Assembly (NCBI GenBank): GCA_020532085.1 | Contig: JAJBAV010000015.1 | Location: 1-61,416, forward strand | Direction: 5' to 3' | DNA: 61,416 nt | DNA from: Candidatus Cloacimonadota bacterium | GTDB lineage: Bacteria > Cloacimonadota > Cloacimonadia > Cloacimonadales > Cloacimonadaceae | Shown: one piece after another, positions 35,252 to 45,177 of the stretch | Layout: every line of letters begins with the position of its first letter | Position numbering within the stretch: the first letter of the stretch is position 1 | Notes under the pieces: generated by a model | What the model was told of the DNA's origin: nothing | The model's database searches: none | What the model saw: only the letters and a program-made list of their open reading frames with translations | Position numbers and translations under genes: made by a program

Positions 35252-35899
35252 ATGACGAAAGTGCGGATCGCGGCCTCGGTTTTATCCTGTGATTTTGCTC
35301 ATCTGGAGCGGGAACTGGCCGAGGTTGGCAGCGCTGATCTGCTGCATCTGGATGTCATGGATGGGCATTATGTGCCCAACCTCACTTTCGGCCAGCCCCT
35401 CATAGCCAGGATCCGGCAATTGTCTGATCTGCCGCTGGACGCGCATCTGATGGTCACCAATCCTGCCGCCTACGTGGATCCGCTCGCTGACATCGGAATA
35501 AATTGGCTCAGTTTCCACCAGGAATGCGAATATCACGTCCACCGGCTGGTGCAACAGGTCAAAAGCCGCGGCATGAAGGCCGGGATCGCCCTCAACCCTG
35601 CCGTGCCGGTCTCCACCTTGGATGCCATCCTTCCCGAGCTTGACTATGTGCTGCTGATGAGCGTCAATCCCGGTTTTTCCGGCCAGCAGTTCATCCCCTC
35701 AGTGCTGGATAAGATCAGCATCCTCAGAGAGCTCATCGCCCGCCGCAACCTGCCCACCCTCATCGAGGTGGATGGCGGAGTAAACGCTCAGAATGCCCCC
35801 GGCCTCATCTCCGGCGGGGCCAATATCCTCGTTTCCGCCTCCCACATTTTCGGCTCAACCGATCGCGCCGCCGCCATCCACTCTCTGCGAAATAGTTGA
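35252..35899 (+). CDS. rpe: Ribulose-phosphate 3-epimerase
   Basis: Interconverts ribulose-5-phosphate and xylulose-5-phosphate. A TIM-barrel protein of 215 residues with ASVLSCDFAHLERE, HLDVMDGHYVPNLTFG (metal-binding His/Asp), LDAHLMVTNP, SVNPGFSGQQF and IEVDGGVN. I chose ATG 35252 after CAGGAG; the longer frame from 35192 lies in the DUF721 gene and is rejected. Confidence 0.95.
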   Translation: MTKVRIAASVLSCDFAHLERELAEVGSADLLHLDVMDGHYVPNLTFGQPLIARIRQLSDLPLDAHLMVTNPAAYVDPLADIGINWLSFHQECEYHVHRLVQQVKSRGMKAGIALNPAVPVSTLDAILPELDYVLLMSVNPGFSGQQFIPSVLDKISILRELIARRNLPTLIEVDGGVNAQNAPGLISGGANILVSASHIFGSTDRAAAIHSLRNS

Positions 35900-36044
35900 G
35901 TCCCATGCTCATGAATTCCATATGCTGTTACGCGAACAGGCCCCAAGCAAGCAAATATCGCCTGTTTCAACTATTCACTCCGCTTTTCTGGGGAACCGCA
36001 CACTACCCCTCCTTGATCCTGAATGCTCCACCGCCTGCAAGCTC

Positions 36045-36090
36045 CCCGCATGATTCCCGCCTCAAATGCGGCCATCATGCGGGAGGCGAA
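36045..36090. repeat. REP-like hairpin, copy 2
   Basis: Arms CCCGCATGAT (36045-36054) and ATCATGCGGG (36074-36083) are perfect reverse complements with a 19-base centre, followed by AGGCGAA. It aligns over 46 bases with the element at 14672-14717. Where the left arm changes (CACACT to ATGAT-type bases), the right arm changes to match. It lies in the 288-base rpe-ffh gap, which otherwise holds no visible gene. Confidence 0.8.
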
Positions 36091-36187
36091 CGGCGTGCGA
36101 ACAGGCCTGGGTTTGGAACGAGACCAGAAGCAAACCATTGCCCAGCAACACCTTGATGACAAATAACTACAGGCAACAGGACCCCTA

Positions 36188-37513
36188 ATGTTTAGCAATC
36201 TCTCCGAAAAACTGGATAAAGTCTTCCGCAACATCCGCGGCAAGGGCTACCTCACCGAACAGAACATCAAAGACGCGCTGCGGGAGATCAGGCTGGCCCT
36301 GCTTGAGGCGGACGTCAATTTCCGCATCGTCAAGAATTTCGTGGCGGAAGTGGAAAAACGCGCGCTCGGCGCCGAGGTGATGAAATCCCTCACCCCGGGC
36401 CAGCAGGTGATCAAGATCGTGCACGAGCAGCTGATCGCGCTGATGGACACCGAGGGCTTCGAACTCAAGGCCTACAACAACAAACTCACCAAGATCATGC
36501 TGGTGGGTTTGCAGGGCTCGGGCAAAACCACTGCCTGCGCCAAGCTGGCCCTGCATTTCCGCAAGAAGAACCTCAAGCCGATGCTGGTGGCCTGTGATGT
36601 TTACCGTCCCGCCGCCGTTGATCAGTTGCAGATCCTGGGCAAACAAATCAGCATCCCCGTGATCGCCCAAGACAGCAAAGACGTGCTGCAGATCGCCGAC
36701 ACCGCCCTGCGCGAGGCTCAGAAGGACCTCATCAACCTGCTGGTCTTCGACACCGCGGGACGCCTGCACATCGACGAAGTGATGATGGACGAGGTGGTTC
36801 GGCTCAAATCCTTTATTAAACCGGATTACATCTTCTTCGTGGCGGACGCCATGACCGGCCAGGAAGCTGTGAACGTGGCCAGGGAATTTTACGACAAACT
36901 GGCCTTCGACGCGGTGATCCTCACCAAGCTGGACGGGGACGCCCGCGGCGGCGCAGCCCTTTCCATCAAAGCGGTCACGGACCGCCCGGTGGCCTACGTG
37001 GGCATCGGCGAAAAACTCAGCGACCTTGAGGTTTTCTATCCGGATCGCATGGCCTCACGAATTTTGGGCATGGGCGACGTGCTCAGCCTCATCGAAAAGG
37101 CCGAAGAAGCCGTCGACGCCCAGGAGAGCGAAAAACTGGCCAGGAAGATGCTCAAGAACCAGTTCACGCTCAACGACTTTCTCAAACAGCTGCAGAGCAT
37201 CAAAAAGATGGGCTCCCTGGAATCCATCATCAGGATGATCCCAGGCCTGGGCCACAAGCTGCCGGCAGACCTGAAGATCGACGACAACGCCCTCAAGCAC
37301 GTGGAGGCGATCATCCAGTCCATGACCGACCGGGAACGCGAAAAACCGGACATCCTCAACGGCAGCCGGAGATTGCGCATCGCCAAAGGCTGCGGCCGCA
37401 GCGTGATGGAAGTGAACCGGCTGCTCAGACAGTTTGAGGACATGAAGAAGATGATGAAGAAATTTTCCACCCCGCAGGGGATGAAAGACCTCGAAAACCT
37501 TATGAGTAAATAA
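36188..37513 (+). CDS. ffh: Signal recognition particle protein Ffh
   Basis: The SRP GTPase that delivers membrane proteins to the translocon. A 441-residue protein with an N domain, a G domain (GLQGSGKTTACAKLA from residue 107; DTAGRLHID; TKLDGDARGG) and an M domain with the RNA-binding SRRLRIAKGCGRS. The C-terminal Met-rich tail is short. No 4.5S RNA gene was recognised nearby. Confidence 0.96.
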   Translation: MFSNLSEKLDKVFRNIRGKGYLTEQNIKDALREIRLALLEADVNFRIVKNFVAEVEKRALGAEVMKSLTPGQQVIKIVHEQLIALMDTEGFELKAYNNKLTKIMLVGLQGSGKTTACAKLALHFRKKNLKPMLVACDVYRPAAVDQLQILGKQISIPVIAQDSKDVLQIADTALREAQKDLINLLVFDTAGRLHIDEVMMDEVVRLKSFIKPDYIFFVADAMTGQEAVNVAREFYDKLAFDAVILTKLDGDARGGAALSIKAVTDRPVAYVGIGEKLSDLEVFYPDRMASRILGMGDVLSLIEKAEEAVDAQESEKLARKMLKNQFTLNDFLKQLQSIKKMGSLESIIRMIPGLGHKLPADLKIDDNALKHVEAIIQSMTDREREKPDILNGSRRLRIAKGCGRSVMEVNRLLRQFEDMKKMMKKFSTPQGMKDLENLMSK

Positions 37514-37534
37514 CCAACGTCAGGAGGAATACTG

Positions 37535-40500
37535 ATGAAAAAATTCCTGTTGTTCCTGTCTCTAAGCATGCTGCTTGTATTTGGCTTGGCAGCGGAGACG
37601 ACCACCCTCGGAGGCGGCAGCAATTCCGTCACCGTGCTATCTTCTTCAGGATCCGAGACCGTGCTGCAGTATCAGATCGGCAGATTTGAGCAAACTCGGG
37701 TTCAGATCGGGGGCGAGGATTGGTATCACATCAACCTGCCCAAGGAAGGGATCACCCAAGACAAGGGTGCCCCCCAGCTGCCGGTCTTCAACCGCAGCAT
37801 CATCATCGACCCCACTGCCCGGATGAGACTTGAGCTCTCGGACGTGCAGTACCAGGATTTTCCCGTCGCCGTGGCCCCGTCCAAAGGGGTCATCACCCGC
37901 GACATCGATCCGGCTACCGTCCCGTACAGCTTTGGGGATGTGTATCAGCGGGACGAGTTTTACCCGCAAAATGTGGCGGAACTTTCCGAACCCTACATCA
38001 TGAGGGATTTCCGGGGCATCGTGGTGCAAACCACGCCTTTCGCCTACAATCCCAAAACCAAAACTTTGCGTGTTTACACCTCCTACAAGGTCCGCGTTTA
38101 TGCCAGCGGCCAGGATACCGTGAATACCCTCACCACCGACAGAAGCAGCATCTCCCGTGATTTTGTTTCGCTCTATGAAAACCGTTTCCTGAACTGGGAC
38201 AGCTTCCGCTACACCCCGGTGGACGACAGCTTCGGCAAGCTGCTGGTGATCTGCCACACCAACTACATGAGCACCATCCTGCCCTATGTAAATTGGAAGA
38301 TCCAGAAAGGCATCCCCACGGAACTGGTGCAGTGGTCCACCATCGGCACCACCGCCGCCCAGCTGCAAACCTACATCCAGAACCGCTACAACGCGGACAG
38401 TGAACTCACCTATGTGCAGCTGGTTGGCGACGCGCCCCAGATCCCTTCCCTGTCTTCCGGCGGCGGCGGTTCCGACCCCACTTTCTCCTTGGTTGCTGGT
38501 TCGGATAACTATCCTGATATCTTCATCGGCCGTTTTTCCGCCGAAACCACAGCCCAAGTCACAGCCCAGATCAATAAGGCCATCGCTTATGAGCGGGATG
38601 TGACCACCTCCGACACCTGGCTGAGCCGGGCCATGGGCATCGCTTCCGCTGAAGGCGGCGGCTCGCTCGGTGATGAAGGCGAATCCGACATCGTTCATAT
38701 GAACAACATTCGCACCGATCTGCTCGGTTACGGTTATACATCTATTGACCAGATCTACGATCCGGGCGCTTCGGCTTCCACCGTGACCACCAACGTCAAT
38801 GCCGGCCGCGGTTTCATTAACTACGTGGGCCACGGCGCTGACACCTACTGGGTCACCACCGGGTTTAGCAATACCAATGCCACAGCGCTCACAAACGGCA
38901 CTAAGACACCTTTCATCATGGACGTGGCCTGCGTGAACGGCAATTTCGTCTCCATCACCTGTTTCGCGGAAGCCTGGCAGCGCAACGCCAATGGCGGTTC
39001 CGTAGCCATCTACGCCAGTTCCATCAACCAAAGCTGGAACTCACCCATGCGCGCTGAGGATGAGGTGACCGACCTGCTCATCGCGGAAGCCAAATACACC
39101 GTGGGTGGCCTCTACTACAACGGCTCCTGCGAGATGATGGATGTTTATGGCACCGACGGCGTGAACATGTTCAAGACCTGGCACATCTTTGGTGACGCCA
39201 GCCTCTCCTCACGCACCAAGACCCCCATCGCCATGAGCGTTACCCATCCCTCCAACATCACCTCCGGCACCACCTCCGTGAGCGTTTCCACCGGGGTCAA
39301 CAACACCTTGGTGGCCATCACCTACAACAACGTGATCTACGGCCGCGCCTTCACCAACAGCTCCGGCAACGCCACCATCACGCTCACCAGCCCGCCCACC
39401 GGAGTTTTGAACTACACCATCACGGCCACCGCGCACAACCGCGTGACCTATGTGGGCACCATTGCCCAGACCGTGGCCTCCGGACCCTGGATGGAAGTGA
39501 CCGCCGCGAACTTTGACGACGCCAACAACGACGTTCCCGAATACAACGAAAGCGGCTACTTCGACGTTACCTTCAAGAACTCCGGCACCAGCGCCGCCTC
39601 CAGCGTTTCCGCCACCCTGAGCTGCGCCACCAGCGGGATCACCGTCACCGACGCCAGCCACAGCATCAGCAGTTTGGCTGCCGGCGCTTCCACAACCGCG
39701 GACAACGCCTACGCCATCGCGATAGCCAACAACGTGGCCAACGGCACCGTGGCGGAGTTCACTGTAATCATGACCATGAGCGGATACGGCCCCTGGACCT
39801 ACAACTTCAGCAAGACCATCAACGCCCCCGCCCTGGCCTTTGGCAACATGACCATCAGCGATCTCAGCGGCGACAACGACGGCCTGCTCGATCCGGGCGA
39901 AACCGCCACCATCGCCATCGTGCTGAACAACACAGGCGCGGCGGCCTCCCTGGCCGGCACCGGAACCCTGAGCTGCGGCACCTCCGGCATCACCGTGGTG
40001 AACGGCAGCGCCAGCTTCAGCGCCATCTCCGCCGGCGGCTACGCCACCCTCAGCTTCACGGTGACAGCTGCCTCCTCCATGACGGAAGGCACTCTGGCAG
40101 CTTTCGTCTTCAACGCCGTGGCGGGTCAGTACAGCGCCAACACCACCGTGAACGTGGAAGTGGGCGCTCCGCTGGAAGTGATCATCGGCAATGGCACCTC
40201 CACCCAGAGCTACCCCATCGACCGCTACTACAACTACTCCGGCCACGAGGCCATCTACCTCGCCTCCGAGATCGGCACTCCCGGCACCATCAAATCGATC
40301 GGGTTCTACAAAGCCAGCGGCACCGACGTGAACACCATAGAGGCCGTCACCGTCTATATGAAGAACACCAGTTCCACCACGCTGTCCACCGGCAATTATT
40401 CCACCAGCGGTTACACCCAGGTTTACAGCGGCATCTGGCCTAACACCGCCACCAGCGGCTGGATGGAGGTGAACCTGCAGAACCAGTTTGCCTATGACGG

Positions 40501-43500
40501 CAGCAACCTCTCCATCCTCACCATCAAGGGATATCAGTCCTATATAACCAGTTATCCATACTGGACCTACACCACCGCTTCCGCCACCCGGGCCAGGCAG
40601 AACCGCAGCGACAGCTCTCAACCCACTTCACTGACGGCATCAACCAACCTGCCTAACCTGAAGCTGAAGCTCTTCCCCGCCGCCGGCATACTCTATCCGC
40701 CGCAGAACCTGGCTGCCACGGCAACCCACGGGTCGGTAACCCTCACCTGGCAGGCCCCGGTGAGCGGAACCCCCAACGGCTACAAGGTCTATAAGAACAA
40801 CGCCGCCCTCAGCACTGTGACCGCGCTCACTTACACGGATACGGCCGTAACCGACGGCACCACCTACAGCTACAAAGTCTCCGCCCTCTACGGCAGCGAC
40901 GAATCCGATCCCGCGGCCACCGTGACCGCCACCCCCAACATGCACGCGCCCACCAACTTGGTCGCCACCGGCGGCAACTCTGTGGTAATGCTTTCCTGGA
41001 CGGCCGCGACCGGACGCGAAGCTGAGGATACTTTCACCCTTGGTTCCAAAGACCGCGCCATCAGCAGTTACCGGATCTACCGGAACGGCGCCGTCCTCAC
41101 CACCGTGACAGGGACTTCCTACAACGATACCGGAGTCACCAACGGCACCACTTATAACTACTACGTGACCACCCTCTACACAAACCCAACGGGTGAATCC
41201 GCGGCCTCGAACACCGCCTCGGCCACCCCCAACGCGGTCACCGAAGCCATCATCGGCAGCGGGACCGGCTCCAACGGTACCACGATCGCCTGCCCCATCA
41301 ACGTATATTATGAAAGCCTGCACGGGCAATCTGTCTTTACCGCGGCAGAACTGACCGCCGCCGGTGTGACCGGTCCCATCCAGATCACACAAATCGGCTT
41401 CAACGTGACCGGTCTGCCCACCCTGGCCATGCCGAATTTCGTGGTCCGCATGGGACACACCACTTCCGCCAACGTGGCCAGCTGGATCTCAACCGGCCTT
41501 ACCCAAGTCTGGTCTTCTGCATCATATCTGCCCACCAATACTGGCTGGAATATGCTGACTCTCGCCACTCCCTTCACCTGGAACGGCACCGACAATATCC
41601 TGATCGACACCGCCTTCGGCGACATCGGTGACTGGGAGCAGAGCGGTACCACCCAATACACCAATGTCACCAACGGTTATCGTTACGTGCGCTCCGACGA
41701 CGCGGACCAGACAGACGTCTTCACCGGCGGCTCCACCTCCACCTACCGTCCCAACGTCAAGCTGGTCCTGCTTCCGCAGGTCACCGGACCCGCCATCGCG
41801 GTCAACCCGGCCTCCGTTTCGGAAACGGCGGTGGAAGGCAACAGCACCACAGCCACGGTGACCGTGACCAACTCCGGCACGGCCGCCCTGACCTGGAGCA
41901 CGCCTTCCAGCTTTGCGGCCTGGGGAACGGTTAGCCCCGCCTCCGGAACCGTCGCGGCCGGCGGCAACACCGTGCTGACCCTCACCCTGAACGCCGCGGC
42001 GCTTACGGCCGGCAGCTACAACGCCAATATGGTGATCACATCCAACGCGGCCAACACCCCCAGCCTCACCGTTCCGGTCAGCTTAACCGTGGAAGCCTAT
42101 GTGGAGCCCAGCGATATCCGCTTCATCGCGGAATGGGAACCCGCCACCGGCACCATCATTGCCTACTCCGGAGGTTTCGGCCTGCCCTATTCCATGATCG
42201 CCGACCTCTCCACCCGCGGCGAAGTTTACGTTTTGGTCACCTCCAGCACCCAGAGCACAGCTAGCAGCCTGCTCTCCTCCAACGGCGTGACCATGAGCAA
42301 CGTCAGCTTCATCGTCCGCGACGGAGTCAACACCTACTGGACCCGCGACTACGGCCCCTGGAGCATCTTCGACGCCAACGGCGAGATGGCCATTGTGGAC
42401 TTCCGCTACAACCGGGTCCGGCCCTATGACGATGCAGTCAACGCGGTGCTGGATGACGAGTTTGGCTTCGGTTATTATTACATGCCCATGGTGGCCACCG
42501 GCGGCAACGTGATGACCGACGGCCAGGGCAAGATGATGTCCACCACCCTCATCCAGAATGAGAACGACGGCGTGCAGACAGCCGCGGTCACCGAATACGA
42601 CTACACTCTGGCCGAGATCGCAGACGTGGTGGAGCAGTATCTGGGCGTGGACGAGTACTTCATGTACACGGACCCTCTTTCCAACTCCTCCATCGACCAC
42701 ATCGACTGCCACGCCAAACTGCTGGATGTGGACAAGGTCATGATCGCGCGCGTGCCGGTTGGCCATGCCAACTACACCGCGCTGGAAAATGTAGTGGATT
42801 ATTGGGAGACCAAGACCTCCAGCTACGGCACTCCTTACCAGATCTTCCGCGTTGACCAGACCAGCAGCAACGAACCCTACGCCAACTCCTTCATCTTCAA
42901 CAACAAGATCTACGTCCCGCAGGCAAGTTCGACTGCCTCCGCGGCTGACCTGGCCGCCATCGCAGCTTACCAGGCCGCCATGCCCGGCTACACCGTGCAG
43001 GGCTACTACAACAGCTCCTTCATATCCGACGACGCCGCCCACTGCCGTGTGAACACTGTCTTCGACGAACAAATGATCCACCTCGCGCATGTGCAACCCA
43101 CCTCCGCGACCGCCAACAGCAACGTGACCATCGATGTCGAAATCAGCCACAGCAATCCGCTGAACACGTCATCCACTTACATCGCCTACCGCCACAGCAC
43201 CACGGGCCAATGGCTGACGGTGCCCCTCACCCTGGTCTCCGGAGATGACTGGACCGCCAGCGTGCCCACCCCCGCCTACGGCGAAATCCTCTACTACTAC
43301 ATCCTGGCCACGGACAACACAGCCCGGACAGCAAAGATGCCGCTCTGCGGCGCTGACGATCCCTTGGAACTGCTGGTGGACACCGCCGGCAGCAACACCG
43401 CCCCCACCATCGCCCTTCCTGCCAGCTTCACCTTTGCCGAAGACGGCAGTCTGGTGGTGGATTTCAGCCAGTATGTGGATGACGTGGATAGTGATCCTCT

Positions 43501-45106
43501 CACCCTCAGCTACAGCGGCGATGACCAGGTCAATGTGGCCATCAACGGACTCAGCGTGACCTTCACCGCCGATGCCGACTGGTATGGCACCGACAACATC
43601 AGCTTCACGGTCAGCGACGGCACCGACTCCGCCAGCGACAATGTGAACGTGATCGTCACCTCGGTCACCGATCCGGCCGTCATGGTTGTTGCCCCGCTGA
43701 GCCTGGCCTACGGCGAGGACGAGGTCGGCAGCACCAGCGTGAAGACCTTCACCATCACCAACACCGGCGAAGCCGCCCTCAACGGCAGCATCACCACCCC
43801 CACCGGTTACAGCGTGGCCGAGGCCGGGCGCTCGGAAAGCCTCATCACCGAAGCAGGCGAGAATCTGAAAACAGAACGCAACACCCTCAGCTTCTCCGTG
43901 GCCTCCGGCGTGACCGAGACCTACAACCTCACCTTCGCGCCCACCGCGGCCATCGCCTACAACGGCAATGTGACAGTTTCCGGCAACGATCCCGACAATT
44001 CGAGCGACCTCATCACCATCACCGGCCTGGGCCATATCACCAACACCGCGCCGACTATCGCTCTGCCCGCCAGCTTCAGCTTCGAAGAAGACGGCAGCCT
44101 GGTGGTGGATTTTGGCCAGTATGTGGAAGACGGACAAACCCCGGATTCCGGACTCAGCCTCAGCGTGAGCGGCAACAGCAACGTGACCGTAATCATCGAC
44201 GGACTCAGCGGCACCTTCAGCGCGCTCGAAAATTGGAACGGAACTGAGACCCTGACTTTCACCATCGGTGACGGGGAACTCTCTTCCAGCGATGACGTGA
44301 ACGTGATCGTGACCCCGGTCAACGACGTTCCGACCATTGCCCTGCCCGCCAGCTTCAGCTTCGAGGAAGACGGCAGCCTGGTGGTGGATTTCAGCGGCTA
44401 CGTGATCGATGTGGATGGAGACCCCCTCAACCTCAGCGTGAGCGGCACAAGCAACGTGACTGTAAGCATCGACGAACTCAGCGTCACCTTCGGCGCGCCC
44501 GAAAATTGGAACGGAACTGAGACCCTGACTTTCACCATCGGTGACGGAACCCTCTCCGCCAGCGACGCTGTGAGCGTGATCGTGGCCCCGATCAACGACG
44601 CGCCCACTATCGCTCTGCCGGAAACCTTCGAGTTCGACCAAAACGGCAGCCTGGTAGTTGATTTCAGCCAATACTTGGATGACATCGACGGAGACGCCCT
44701 CAGCCTCAGCAGCAGCGGCAACAGCAACGTGATGGTCAACATCGTCGGCCTCAGCGTAACCTTCACCGCACCCACCGACTGGATCGGCACCGAAACCCTG
44801 GCCTTCACGGTCAGCGACGGCAGCGCCAGCGCCCAGGACGAAGCAGACGTCACAGTGATCCTCACCCACCTTGACACACCGATGATCACCTCCATCGTCA
44901 AAACCGCCACCGGCATCCAGATCGAGTGGCAGCCTGTGGCCAACGCCAGATCCTACCGTGTGTACCGCAGCTTCGATCCCTACGGGGATTACACGGATTT
45001 CCGTGGCACCACGGCCCTCACCGAATTTGTGGACAGCGACATGGATGTGTATCCATACGCGTTCTACAAGATCGTGGCCACGGACCTGGAATACGAAAGC
45101 AAATAA
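37535..45106 (+). CDS. Arg-gingipain-like C25 protease fused to a PPAD-like peptidylarginine deiminase
   Basis: A 2523-residue secreted protein in one open frame. After the signal peptide (about 1-20) and a gingipain propeptide, the C25 domain (about 210-560) has His433 (NYVGHG), Cys466 (DVACVNGNF) and Asp385 (GESDI), with the same mutual spacing as RgpB His211, Cys244 and Asp163. Ig-like domain 563-650, two CARDB-like domains, two jelly-roll modules (about 881-1049, 1239-1416) and two Fn3 domains follow. The deiminase domain (about 1527-1845) has Asp1605 (WTRDYGPW), Arg1627/Arg1629, His1722/Asp1724 (DHIDCH), Asn1784 and Cys1837 (AHCRV). Four cadherin-like repeats and an Fn3 end it. No FlgD-like sorting domain is visible. 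Likely cleaves after Arg and deiminates the new C-terminal Arg; activity is inferred. Confidence 0.9.
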   Translation: MKKFLLFLSLSMLLVFGLAAETTTLGGGSNSVTVLSSSGSETVLQYQIGRFEQTRVQIGGEDWYHINLPKEGITQDKGAPQLPVFNRSIIIDPTARMRLELSDVQYQDFPVAVAPSKGVITRDIDPATVPYSFGDVYQRDEFYPQNVAELSEPYIMRDFRGIVVQTTPFAYNPKTKTLRVYTSYKVRVYASGQDTVNTLTTDRSSISRDFVSLYENRFLNWDSFRYTPVDDSFGKLLVICHTNYMSTILPYVNWKIQKGIPTELVQWSTIGTTAAQLQTYIQNRYNADSELTYVQLVGDAPQIPSLSSGGGGSDPTFSLVAGSDNYPDIFIGRFSAETTAQVTAQINKAIAYERDVTTSDTWLSRAMGIASAEGGGSLGDEGESDIVHMNNIRTDLLGYGYTSIDQIYDPGASASTVTTNVNAGRGFINYVGHGADTYWVTTGFSNTNATALTNGTKTPFIMDVACVNGNFVSITCFAEAWQRNANGGSVAIYASSINQSWNSPMRAEDEVTDLLIAEAKYTVGGLYYNGSCEMMDVYGTDGVNMFKTWHIFGDASLSSRTKTPIAMSVTHPSNITSGTTSVSVSTGVNNTLVAITYNNVIYGRAFTNSSGNATITLTSPPTGVLNYTITATAHNRVTYVGTIAQTVASGPWMEVTAANFDDANNDVPEYNESGYFDVTFKNSGTSAASSVSATLSCATSGITVTDASHSISSLAAGASTTADNAYAIAIANNVANGTVAEFTVIMTMSGYGPWTYNFSKTINAPALAFGNMTISDLSGDNDGLLDPGETATIAIVLNNTGAAASLAGTGTLSCGTSGITVVNGSASFSAISAGGYATLSFTVTAASSMTEGTLAAFVFNAVAGQYSANTTVNVEVGAPLEVIIGNGTSTQSYPIDRYYNYSGHEAIYLASEIGTPGTIKSIGFYKASGTDVNTIEAVTVYMKNTSSTTLSTGNYSTSGYTQVYSGIWPNTATSGWMEVNLQNQFAYDGSNLSILTIKGYQSYITSYPYWTYTTASATRARQNRSDSSQPTSLTASTNLPNLKLKLFPAAGILYPPQNLAATATHGSVTLTWQAPVSGTPNGYKVYKNNAALSTVTALTYTDTAVTDGTTYSYKVSALYGSDESDPAATVTATPNMHAPTNLVATGGNSVVMLSWTAATGREAEDTFTLGSKDRAISSYRIYRNGAVLTTVTGTSYNDTGVTNGTTYNYYVTTLYTNPTGESAASNTASATPNAVTEAIIGSGTGSNGTTIACPINVYYESLHGQSVFTAAELTAAGVTGPIQITQIGFNVTGLPTLAMPNFVVRMGHTTSANVASWISTGLTQVWSSASYLPTNTGWNMLTLATPFTWNGTDNILIDTAFGDIGDWEQSGTTQYTNVTNGYRYVRSDDADQTDVFTGGSTSTYRPNVKLVLLPQVTGPAIAVNPASVSETAVEGNSTTATVTVTNSGTAALTWSTPSSFAAWGTVSPASGTVAAGGNTVLTLTLNAAALTAGSYNANMVITSNAANTPSLTVPVSLTVEAYVEPSDIRFIAEWEPATGTIIAYSGGFGLPYSMIADLSTRGEVYVLVTSSTQSTASSLLSSNGVTMSNVSFIVRDGVNTYWTRDYGPWSIFDANGEMAIVDFRYNRVRPYDDAVNAVLDDEFGFGYYYMPMVATGGNVMTDGQGKMMSTTLIQNENDGVQTAAVTEYDYTLAEIADVVEQYLGVDEYFMYTDPLSNSSIDHIDCHAKLLDVDKVMIARVPVGHANYTALENVVDYWETKTSSYGTPYQIFRVDQTSSNEPYANSFIFNNKIYVPQASSTASAADLAAIAAYQAAMPGYTVQGYYNSSFISDDAAHCRVNTVFDEQMIHLAHVQPTSATANSNVTIDVEISHSNPLNTSSTYIAYRHSTTGQWLTVPLTLVSGDDWTASVPTPAYGEILYYYILATDNTARTAKMPLCGADDPLELLVDTAGSNTAPTIALPASFTFAEDGSLVVDFSQYVDDVDSDPLTLSYSGDDQVNVAINGLSVTFTADADWYGTDNISFTVSDGTDSASDNVNVIVTSVTDPAVMVVAPLSLAYGEDEVGSTSVKTFTITNTGEAALNGSITTPTGYSVAEAGRSESLITEAGENLKTERNTLSFSVASGVTETYNLTFAPTAAIAYNGNVTVSGNDPDNSSDLITITGLGHITNTAPTIALPASFSFEEDGSLVVDFGQYVEDGQTPDSGLSLSVSGNSNVTVIIDGLSGTFSALENWNGTETLTFTIGDGELSSSDDVNVIVTPVNDVPTIALPASFSFEEDGSLVVDFSGYVIDVDGDPLNLSVSGTSNVTVSIDELSVTFGAPENWNGTETLTFTIGDGTLSASDAVSVIVAPINDAPTIALPETFEFDQNGSLVVDFSQYLDDIDGDALSLSSSGNSNVMVNIVGLSVTFTAPTDWIGTETLAFTVSDGSASAQDEADVTVILTHLDTPMITSIVKTATGIQIEWQPVANARSYRVYRSFDPYGDYTDFRGTTALTEFVDSDMDVYPYAFYKIVATDLEYESK
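43400..44870 (+). repeat. Four tandem-95/cadherin-like repeats inside the fusion gene
   Basis: Repeats of about 91 residues start at Ala1956, Ala2172, Val2265 and Ala2356, each opening with PTIALP and an EDGSLVVDF-like strand; an Ig-like insertion (about 2048-2170) separates the first two. Copies two and three are almost identical at DNA level over long stretches (for example near 44070 and 44342), so unequal recombination could change their number. Confidence 0.85.
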
Positions 45107-45124
45107 GCAACGAAACCCATAATC

Positions 45125-45158
45125 AACAAGCCCGGCCAACCAGCCGGGCTTGTTTTTT
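45125..45158 (+). terminator. Strong intrinsic terminator of the fusion gene
   Basis: A perfect 12-bp stem, AACAAGCCCGGC / GCCGGGCTTGTT, with a 6-base loop and T tract, 18 bases after the stop codon. It separates this gene from the convergent minus-strand gene. Confidence 0.9.
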
Positions 45159-45177
45159 GCCAAAGTGTCAGTGGGCG

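Noticed and set aside
39209-40621. Long minus-strand open frame (470 codons) inside the fusion gene
   Set aside because: It is antisense to a well-supported gene, is Gly/Val/His-rich and lacks any motif; the GC-rich codon bias of the real gene keeps the opposite frame open. The same applies to 42083-43150 and 43169-45163 on the minus strand.
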